From Kuschelorhynchus macadamiae (taxonomy: Eukaryota > Arthropoda > Insecta > Coleoptera > Curculionidae), in contig JAUTXW010002403.1 of assembly GCA_030620095.1 (NCBI GenBank), forward strand, positions 62,001 to 126,000: 64,000 nucleotides of DNA, in the 5' to 3' direction. The translations under genes were made by a program, and so were the position numbers. Under the pieces are notes generated by a model. It did no database searches. It was not told the origin of the DNA and saw only the letters and a list, made by a program, of their open reading frames with translations. Every line of letters begins with the position of its first letter. Positions within the stretch are counted from its first letter, which is position 1. This document shows positions 56,718 to 64,000 of the stretch, piece by piece.

Positions 56718-56849
56718 CGTATCGCCGTTGCGTGGCTGCAACGCGTATCTAACGACGTATCGTATAGTTTGGACGCCACTAATTTCTCTGTGTCCGTATC
56801 AGTATCATCCTTTGAAAACACCGCCGAGCATCGTACCGACTTCCGTATC
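56718..56849 (+). promoter_or_regulatory. CGTATC cluster upstream of the Harbinger transposase
   Basis: Five CGTATC hexamers at 56718, 56744, 56756, 56795 and 56844, within 132 bp before the transposase ATG (56893). Similar words at 63184 and (inverted) 63272 lie at the other side of the element. Likely subterminal binding sites for the element's proteins; the function is inferred from position. Confidence 0.5.
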
Positions 56850-56892
56850 GCTGGCGTTGTCGCGCCATTTCTGTACGAAGTTTCGAGCAATC

Positions 56893-59045
56893 ATGTCGTC
56901 GTCAGCGGAAGTTTATGAGTTGGTGGCTATTTCATGTGCCTGTTTCATCGTAATTCAAAACATTTTATCTAAAAAAAAACTGAATCGACGACGGTGGTGG
57001 ACGACACAACTGTTCAGAAAGAGAATGACACACGGTGGAAATGCGCTGATGAGAGATCTAAAATTTCAAGAGACAAGTGGAAAATACAAAAATTTCACTC
57101 GTATGTCCCCTAGTGATTTCGAATACCTGATAAATTTAATCGGCCCAAAAATAAAAAAGGCTGACACCAAGTTCAGAACATCAATTTCAGTGCAAGAACG
57201 ATTAAGTATTACTCTGAGGTTTTTGGCAACAGGTGATTCATATTCCAGTTTGCAATACCTATTTAGAGTGTCTAAACAAGCAATAAGTTATATAATTCCC
57301 GAAACATGTCAAGCTATCCTTGATGGATTAAAAGGACTAATAAAGGTAAGGTATTTCTTTAGTAATACATAATCATTATATAATATACAAATAATAATAA
57401 TATAAAATCAGTAATTTGGGTAATTCAACAAATCTCGTAAGGAATCTTCAGTTTCTTCTGGTAGTGAATTTGGAGACTGAACTTCCGCCTGTGGAGATTG
57501 AATTCCCGCATGTGGAGGTATGTCCGCCTGTGGAGATAGAATTCCCGCCTGTGGAGATGGAGCTTCCGCCTGTGTAGATGGAGTTCCACTCACGATAGTC
57601 CCCGTCATCTGGTGTGGAGGATATATGTGCGTTTGGGAAGAATAACCCCGTGTAGGTGGATTATGTTCGAACTCTCCATTGTCAGCGTAATACAATAGAT
57701 TATTAATCTGATGTTGCAGTGCGTTTCTAGTTTGTTGAGAGTAGGATCTAAACTTGCTGGCCAGATAGTTCGCGTATATCTGACTCTCGTCCATAACAGC
57801 GGAAACAGGAGGTGTGGAAGAGGCTGTTGCTGCAACTTGGGCTGCTGCAGCTGATGACTTCAAAAGATCGAATGCTGACTTTAGCACCATACTGTCGTTT
57901 GTTTGTTCCACATTTTGCCTTTTCTTTTTCCGTATTACTGTAGGTGTAAAAGTCGACGTTGAGGGCTCTGATTTTTTACGTACGGTGTTGCTCCCGGATT
58001 CTACATCCTCAGTGGATATTTGTTGTGTTTGTTCAGTTTCTGATGATTCTTCATTGTGCAGATCTAAATTTTCTTGACTTTCAGCACTGGCTACGTCTTC
58101 CTGTAAAACAGAAATAACTGGTTAAAAACGCTAAAATGCTGACAGACAGACGAACGGACATTCCGAAACTATAAGAATTTTCTTTATTACTATGAAAACG
58201 AAACCGTATATAATTTGTTTTATTTTCAGATACCGACCTCATCTCAAGAATGGCTTAAAATTAGTTCCGAATTTGAAAATGTTTGGAATTTTCCACATGT
58301 CTTAGGAGCTATGGACGGAAAGCATATTGTGTTGCAGGCACCGTTCAACAGTGGGACCGAATTCTATAATTATAAGAATTTTTTTAGTATTGTTATGTTT
58401 GCTGTCGTGGATGCCAAGTACAACTTCATCTTCATCGATGTAGGTTGCCAAGGAAGAATTTCGGATGGCGGAGTATTTAATGATTCAATTCTAAAAGAAA
58501 AAATTGAAAGTGAAACTTGAAACCTTCCGCCACCAAATCCGTTGGAAGGCAGGGAAAAAAGTATACCATATTACTTTATATCCGATTCTGCTTTTCCACT
58601 AGGTAAACATATTGTGAAGCCGTATCCAGATCTCCATCCCAAATGTTCACAAAAAAGGATATTTAACTATCGATTATCGCGAGCTCGACGAGTTGTCGAA
58701 AATGCCTTTGGCATTTCGGCTCAGGTATTTAGAGTTCTAAGACGGCCGATGTTGCTCCAACCCGAAAAAGCTCAGTTGATTGTGTTGACAATAGCTCACC
58801 TTCATAACTTTTTAAGAAACAGCGACAAATCTGTAAACATGTACTCTCCACCTGGTACTTTTGATAATGAAGAAAATGGACAATTTATATCAGGAAGATG
58901 GAGAAACGATGCAGAAATGACTTCTTTATTACCATTAATAAATGTTCCTCGACGGGCATCCTTATCCGCGCAGGCTGTTAGAGACGAAATTGCAGAATAT
59001 TGTTGTACCACGGGAAAATTGCCATGGCAAGATCATATGCCTTAA
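56893..59045 (+). pseudogene. PIF/Harbinger transposase (HARBI1-like), two exons, one nonsense codon
   Basis: Exon 1 56893-57345 (donor AAG|GTAAGG) and exon 2 58230-59045 (acceptor TTTTCAG) join in phase. Exon 1 has YKNFTRMSPSDFEYLINLIG and a helix-turn-helix (VQERLSITLRFLATGDSYSS). Exon 2 has NFPHVLGAMDGKHIVLQAPF (first catalytic Asp), FIDVGCQGRISDGGVFNDS (second) and RRVVENAFGISAQVFRVL (Glu), the DDE_4 pattern. The spliced length is 422 codons, normal for the family. A single in-frame TGA at 58518 (codon 248, in SET-NLPPPNP) is the only break, so it is very recently inactivated or a sequencing variant. Harbinger transposases need a Myb/MADF partner for DNA binding and nuclear import, and that partner is encoded on the other strand here. 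Confidence 0.9.
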
Positions 59046-60275
59046 TTACAAGTCGCCTTAAAACATAAATGAAATCGTATGTTCTTAGAACCTACCGTAT
59101 TAATTCTTTTCCGAGGTTTGTTTCTGTCAAGAAGAAAATCTAGATGATTGTATGCAAACCAGGATGACACGTAATCATCTTCGGTACCTTAAAAATAATA
59201 AATTAGATTAGTACCTATATCAATATTTATTATTAAGTATTTTTCTGTTTATTGCGATTTGTAATATTCAGTGATTTCATTAAAATTCTAAAGTATGGGA
59301 ATCTCTGTTGTTATTAGAGTTAAGACATATCGTTAAATTAAGAAAGTTGTACCAGTTATACGGAATGTCATGCTGATTAAAAGTATTTTTTCAGAATTTA
59401 TCAGAAACAATTTGTTTTTAGGTTATTTAAGAAAAACTGAAATTTTGCAAAATTAATTTAATTTTTTCCAGAATTTATTTGAAAAATAAAAATATCTTAA
59501 TCTAGCACATAAGTTCTCATGGGAATATCTTAAATTAAATATTGGATGGATAAGTGCAATATGTCATTGGTATTGGGATGCCAAATGCTTCTGAAAAAAA
59601 AAATTAAAAACCCGGGTCCGCATTTAAAAATCGGAAGTTGATGATGGGCCCGCAAAGACGAAACGTTGGACGTAAAATTTAAGTCGCTATTTCATGCTGC
59701 TAGCTTATAACCTAAAACAAAGTACCTACCTACTTCTGATAAGTTATAAAAATATATTTTTAATTGGCATGAAATTTTATATAACTTTCCTAATTTAACA
59801 GTATTTCTAACTGTAATAATAACCGAGATACCCCCTGGTGAGCATCGAATTTGGGACACAGTGTATACATGAAACCCAGCAACTTTTATTTCACTACATT
59901 TTGTTTGGAATTTTTTTAACTTTCGCATATCTATGGCGATAGTGAAAAATAACATGTATGTAGAACAAAAGTTGCTCCCACCCGGTATTCGTACAATATT
60001 AATTTGTTTAGTGTTAATAAATTTAATAAGTAAATACCTTTTCCAGTTGTAGTTGATTTTTTCATTTTCATCTTTTCCCGACGCAATGCAGCCAACAAAT
60101 AATCTATCTTCTTTTTTACTTCTGCGATATCGCCCCCCATTTCATTGGATATTTCTTGCCAGGCTTCATGTTTCAAGTTTTTATTGAAATAATTTACATT
60201 CCTCGGATCCCATAATACTTCCCTTGTCCGATAGGCCTCGATTAATTTAAAAACTTTTTCATTATCCCACTGCAT
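57408..60275 (-). CDS. MADF/Myb-like accessory protein of the Harbinger element, three exons, 340 aa
   Basis: Exon 1 60275-60038 (ATG to donor GTATTT), exon 2 59187-59096 (acceptor AAG, donor GTAGGT) and exon 3 58100-57408 (acceptor TTTTACAG, stop TAA) join in phase to 341 codons including the stop. Exon 1 is a MADF domain (KVFKLIEAYRTREVLWDPRN, WQEISNEMGGDIAEVKKKID, LLAALRREKMKMKK). Exon 2 gives the EDDYVSSWFAYNHLDFLLD segment that follows MADF domains. Exon 3 has a Ser/Thr-rich linker with a basic RKKKRQN stretch (possible nuclear signal), an Ala-rich helix, a BESS-like FRSYSQQTRNALQHQINNLL region and a repeated P-Q-A-(E/G/D) tail. It is open throughout. Exon 3 lies inside the transposase intron, and exon 2 ends 51 bp past the transposase stop. 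Confidence 0.85.
57477..57590 (-). repeat. PQAG-type 24-bp repeat inside the MADF gene
   Basis: A CCGCCTGTGGAGAT-like unit recurs about six times at 24-27 bp spacing (57486 to 57585), encoding SPQAG/SPQAE repeats near the C-terminus. It may vary in number between copies. Confidence 0.8.
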
Positions 60276-60382
60276 TTTAACAAAATTCAAGAACAAAATA
60301 CACTGCAGAAACAAAATGCAACGAAAGCAAGAAACGCGCGCACGACGGTACTCGTCCAGACTGGCCTGCACTGTATCCGTAT

Positions 60383-63180
60383 CAGTGTTGCCAACCTTTG
60401 CGGTGCGTTTTTCCCTTTTCCGGTAATAGAATTTCCCGTTTTGCCATACAAATTCCCTCCTAACACACATGTTCCAAAATACGACTAGTTGTTAAATGTA
60501 GGTTTTTAGTGTAATATTCTATTAAAAAATTACACATTTTTAGCATTTTTTTTTGTTCTCACGCAAACAGGTTATTAAGTTAAATATAATAAGTGTTGAG
60601 TTTGTCTAAAAAGGTGGGACAAATACACTAGTTTATTTTATAACTTCTATTGAACAATACAATTAGTATAACTTAAAACATAAACGTAACGTATTTTCTA
60701 GTAGAACATCTTAAATACATAATGAAATCAAAGAAAACCAAACAAAACTACCCATCACCTAGCGATTTTTAAAATCATACATCTTAATGTTGTGTAATTT
60801 TAACATTTCATCAGTAATTTTATATTTTGTACAATCTAATTCTCTACTCTGAAGACTAATACGTAAAACACACATTGCATTTAATGTAACATCACCAATA
60901 CGATTACGCTTTTTTACTTTAATATCCGTGACACAGGAAAATATTCTTTCTGCCTCCGCGTTAGAATGTGGTAGAGAAAGAACTATATTTATTAGTTTTT
61001 TTAAGTTAGGAAATAAAAGTTCATCGTTAAAATTTTCTGCTTTGGTAATTTTTAACCACATTTCTTCAATGTGCATGTTTTTAAAATCTAAAATTTCATG
61101 TTCATTAAATGTATTAGGCAAATTTTGCCATTCCACACTTAGTTTAGTGATATCAATATGATTTTTGTAACACTTGGCTATTTCATTTATGTTTATATCA
61201 TATTTTAAACGATTATTTAAATTAAAAGCTATTTCCGGATCTAGAAATTTAATATTTTTAATAAATGTGTTATTTAGAGGCAACCTTGATTGCATTTCCG
61301 TTGCAATTACTATATAAAATTCTAAAATTTTTTTTAAAAATAAGTCTTTTTCAGCTTTGGACATTTTAAGCAAAATATCATGACATTCCATACCCAAATT
61401 TATACTTTCTAAAGGTAAAAAATGATCTGGATGTTTTAAATTAATTTCACTAAGGTTACCTTTGCTATAAACCTCAGGCTTTAAAAAGTTGCTACATATC
61501 TGTTTCAACAAGCTTTCTGATAAATCTGACAGTTTATGAATCAAAACAGATCTTGACTGAAACAGGGCATTAAAACTGTTCAGAAAATTCAAAACATATT
61601 TTAGAAACAGCAAATAACCTTTCGTAGAAATATCCTGCATTTCGCTTAAAATGTCCTCCGCTGACTTTAATTTATCTTCGAAAACGGCTAATCTAAAAAA
61701 ATGTTCAAGAACGTCCCAATTATTTAAAATTCTCTCAATACAAGCATGACGACTTAGCCAACGTGTTGTAGATAAACTTAGAATTTTTGCATTTTCCAAG
61801 CGCATGAAATCTTGTATTTCTTGTAAAATGGCGCATCGTTTTGCACTTCCAGATATATAGTTGCCTATATTTCTTACCAAATTTTCTACGGGCAACGGTA
61901 GTACTTTACAAGCGGCACTAGCAATTAGGGCTGCGGAGTGACAGATACAACGCAATAATAGCACGTCAGGAACTTCACTTTTTAGGTGGGAAAAAAACGA
62001 CTTATTCTTGCCAATCATTACGCTCGCCCCATCCGATGCAACACCAATTATATTTATGAGAGGTATCTCATGTTTAGCAAAACAGTTTTTAAAATATTTA
62101 TACAATTCCGAAGCGCTACAGTCAGCAGCATTTAGAACAATCAGCTCTAGTAGTTGCGTCACCACTTTAAAACATTTTGTATAGCGAACTAACACACATA
62201 GAGATTTTTTGTTACCAATATCTGTACTTTCGTCAATTAGTACAGAAAACTGTGTTTGATGTAAATCTTTTACCAACAGATCTGTTTCGTATTTTCCGAC
62301 CACATTTTTTATTAGCTCTGTACACTTGGTTCTTCCTAAATTCATGTCTTGACAAATTTTCGAATCGGGAAATGCCTCTTTAAGCAACGGTATTAAATGA
62401 TCAACTACATGAGTTGCCACATTATGTTCTGCAAAAAAAACACTTAGTTTTAGTTCAGCTTTTTTCACGTTATTCTCGTGGATCAATTTAGATCTGTCAA
62501 TCATAAAAGATGATACACTTGCAGTCGATTTTACCGCCTTCATATTTTTCATGTGTTTTTTGCCATCTGCATGTTTCATCAATTCACTTTTTCCGCAAAC
62601 AAGCTCGGTGTTGCAAACTTTGCACAAACACTTACATTTGTTGTCAGGAATAGCTTTCAGCCATGTTTTAAAATTGGGATCCTCTAGCCATTTTATGTTA
62701 AATATTTTTAACTTTCGTTTGCAAACCTTAATTTTCTTTGCTTCCACGCCCACATCAGTACATTCAGATTCGATATCACTATCGCTCATCTTTACTAACT
62801 GCTTAAGTTAAATAAATAAACAATACACGATTTTATTACAAATGAACTCGGTCTCTACTGCATACTGCTTGACGTTTAACGAGATCTATACAAATTCGCA
62901 GAACATGCCGGGGATCCCCTGCTAAGTAAACGATAGTAATGAGCTAGTCAATATAGTGCTGGGCTAAAAGATTAAATTTATGTTTGGGTAATGATTGTCT
63001 AAGATTATGTTTTTAATATTTGTGTTGACTTTTGACTAAAAAAATTTAAAAATGTGTTTAAAATTAGTCATATTTATATTAAATGAAAAAATCCCTCCCA
63101 AGGGCATGATTTTCCCTTTTTCCCTTTTTGAATCAAAAATTCCCGTAAAACGGGAAATTTCCCTCCGGTTGGCAACACTG
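60383..63180 (-). mobile_element. hAT element 4, structurally intact, inserted in the Harbinger element
   Basis: Inverted ends CAGTGTTGCCAACC and GGTTGGCAACACTG are perfect over 14 bp. The 8-bp target ATCCGTAT is duplicated exactly (60375-60382 and 63181-63188). 2.8 kb with one long open transposase. Subterminal GGGAAA/TTTCCC-rich stretches occur at both ends (60409-60450; 63105-63165). The insertion is 108 bp upstream of the MADF start codon and so separates that gene from its promoter side. Confidence 0.95.
60759..62789 (-). CDS. hAT transposase, intact, 676 aa
   Basis: The minus-strand ATG at 62789 begins MSDSDIESECTDVGVEAKKI. A BED-like/C2H2 finger follows at residues ~45-90 (CLCKVCNTELVCGKS, LMKHADGKKHMKN). 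The catalytic RNase H-like core has D186 (SVLIDESTDIGNKKS), D253 (IGVASDGASVMIG), a C-x2-H box (LLRCICHSAALIA) and the RW motif (STTRWLSRHACIERIL), with E614 in the C-terminal SNAEAERIFSCVTDIK hAT dimerisation block. No intron, stop or shift. Length and motif order are those of autonomous hAT transposases. With perfect ends and duplications this looks like a young, possibly mobile copy. It belongs to a different hAT lineage from the three ZMYM1-like relics in the window. Confidence 0.95.
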   Translation of the reverse strand: MSDSDIESECTDVGVEAKKIKVCKRKLKIFNIKWLEDPNFKTWLKAIPDNKCKCLCKVCNTELVCGKSELMKHADGKKHMKNMKAVKSTASVSSFMIDRSKLIHENNVKKAELKLSVFFAEHNVATHVVDHLIPLLKEAFPDSKICQDMNLGRTKCTELIKNVVGKYETDLLVKDLHQTQFSVLIDESTDIGNKKSLCVLVRYTKCFKVVTQLLELIVLNAADCSASELYKYFKNCFAKHEIPLINIIGVASDGASVMIGKNKSFFSHLKSEVPDVLLLRCICHSAALIASAACKVLPLPVENLVRNIGNYISGSAKRCAILQEIQDFMRLENAKILSLSTTRWLSRHACIERILNNWDVLEHFFRLAVFEDKLKSAEDILSEMQDISTKGYLLFLKYVLNFLNSFNALFQSRSVLIHKLSDLSESLLKQICSNFLKPEVYSKGNLSEINLKHPDHFLPLESINLGMECHDILLKMSKAEKDLFLKKILEFYIVIATEMQSRLPLNNTFIKNIKFLDPEIAFNLNNRLKYDININEIAKCYKNHIDITKLSVEWQNLPNTFNEHEILDFKNMHIEEMWLKITKAENFNDELLFPNLKKLINIVLSLPHSNAEAERIFSCVTDIKVKKRNRIGDVTLNAMCVLRISLQSRELDCTKYKITDEMLKLHNIKMYDFKNR

Positions 63181-63188
63181 ATCCGTAT

Positions 63189-63345
63189 CACCTTTGAAAC
63201 GGAAGCCAAAACCGACAAATGCCGGGACGCATTATTATAAGTAACCGACAATCCGTCCATTCGGAGTTTCCGATACGAACCGATTGGTAGGTATGTAAGA
63301 AACCGACGAGTCAGACTCACTTGTCGGTTATATATTATTGTTTAT
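63189..63345. other. Remaining flank of the Harbinger element
   Basis: Sequence continuous with the MADF 5' side once the hAT is removed. Contains CCGACAA words (63209, 63245, complement near 63323), a CGTATC at 63184 and its inverse at 63272. I could not pair it with the left side to fix the Harbinger ends. Confidence 0.4.
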
Positions 63346-63423
63346 TTGGAGGGTCACGTACGCACAAATCCAATATATCTTATATTTTGTGTTTTTATAT
63401 TTTATGTTTATTGTTATATTTGC

Positions 63424-63564
63424 ATGGATATTTCAAATGCAGTATTAACTTGTTGTAAAAGCGACAATAGCAAAGATAAAATGAAATTTCCTGACACCGT
63501 GAAATACAAAGAGGTATCAGGTAATACCTACAAACTGCAAATTTATTCAAAGGAAGATGTCGAG
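63424..63564 (+). CDS. Putative first exon of an unidentified gene
   Basis: An ATG at 63424 opens 47 codons (MDISNAVLTCCKSDNSKDKM, KFPDTVKYKEVSGNTYKLQI, YSKEDVE) up to GAG|GTAAGT, a strong donor. Polar and charged composition differs from the surrounding AT-rich noise. I do not recognise the protein. No second exon is visible before the window ends. Confidence 0.4.
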
Positions 63565-63635
63565 GTAAGTTTAAAAGCCCTTTTCTTATCTGATAATGTA
63601 CGAAAATTAGGCTGTTAACATTTGAGGGGTCTAGT

Positions 63636-63903
63636 TGCAGAACTCACATTCTCCACCATAACCTATTTTTGGGAAATCGGAAAAAACGTGTAGCTTGATA
63701 ATGTCAGAAATTAATAAAGATTACGTTTGACGGAAAAAATCTAGAAAAAAATTAGCTTTTTAGTGCTATATATCAAACTTAGTTTAAAAGTACTAAATTT
63801 GAGATATTTTGAGTTTTCGTTTGGAGAATGCGAGTTTTGCAGCATGTTTATGGAGAATGTGATTTTTGCAAGAAATCATTTTGGAGAATGTGAGTTTTGC
63901 CGC
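63636..63903. repeat. Repeated TTGGAGAATGTGAGTTTTGC word
   Basis: Three forward copies at about 63822, 63851 and 63881 and one inverted copy (GCAGAACTCACATTCTCCACC) at 63636. Spacing between the forward copies is about 30 bp. Confidence 0.85.
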
Positions 63904-64000
63904 AGAAAATTTTCAGTAAACAAACTAGGAATCAAGAAATAAAGAAAGCATTTTATTTCAAAAGAACGTGACAGGTAATGTAGAAAAAATATTCAAATTC

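Noticed and set aside
57814..58077. 87-codon plus-strand frame in the transposase intron
   Set aside because: Antisense shadow of MADF exon 3.
59600..59680. Fourth hammerhead motif (GATGATGGGCC ... GACGAAACGTTGG)
   Set aside because: The GAAACGTT core is present, but no convincing helix II could be drawn between the two boxes.

Overview
The window is AT-rich eukaryotic DNA, almost certainly from an insect. It has spliced genes, long (TA)n tracts, a dense mixture of arthropod-type transposons, and a short exon that resembles insect GDAP1-like proteins. I cannot name the species. Most of the 64 kb is layered transposon debris; only a few short stretches look like host genes.

Layout. 1-640: broken Merlin (IS1016-type) transposase. 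1.3-3.0 kb: tandem-repeat family 'A' and (TA)n tracts. 5.8-8.85 kb: two Penelope-like retroelements head to head, each ending in a hammerhead-like motif. 9.39-13.86 kb: mariner-like element with terminal inverted repeats, split by a hAT element with 8-bp target duplications. 14.15-17.04 kb: second mariner-like element with ~410-bp inverted ends, holding a hAT fragment, a transposase pseudogene and a LINE fragment. 17.2-21.8 kb: GGAGAT minisatellites and family A repeats. 22.38-25.91 kb: internally deleted hAT into which a complete piggyBac (intact 595-aa transposase, TTAA on both sides) has jumped. 26.7-32.9 kb: LINE pieces, one split by another hAT. 32.95-39.8 kb: mariner relics, a DD82E Tc1-like transposase pseudogene with an inverted copy of its own 3' end, and LINE debris. 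40-46 kb: fold-back repeats, LINE fragments and 3' exons of a THAP-like gene. 46.2-49.0 kb: decayed piggyBac split by a LINE. 49-53 kb: repeats, a GDAP1-like first exon and a hAT MITE with perfect 8-bp duplications. 53.7-55.7 kb: mariner-like element with ~300-bp inverted ends. 56.7-63.3 kb: PIF/Harbinger element with two interleaved spliced genes on opposite strands, carrying a structurally intact hAT (676-aa transposase, perfect 8-bp duplications).

The transposons do not form a joint pathway. They record successive insertions: piggyBac into hAT, hAT into Harbinger, hAT into mariner, hAT into LINE, and LINE into piggyBac. The two elements with intact ends and intact transposases (piggyBac at 22.6-25.1 kb, hAT at 60.4-63.2 kb) are the best candidates for recent or current activity. 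The most unusual structure is the Harbinger pair: the last exon of the MADF-domain accessory gene lies antisense inside the transposase intron. I saw no CRISPR array, rRNA, convincing tRNA, operon or virus.
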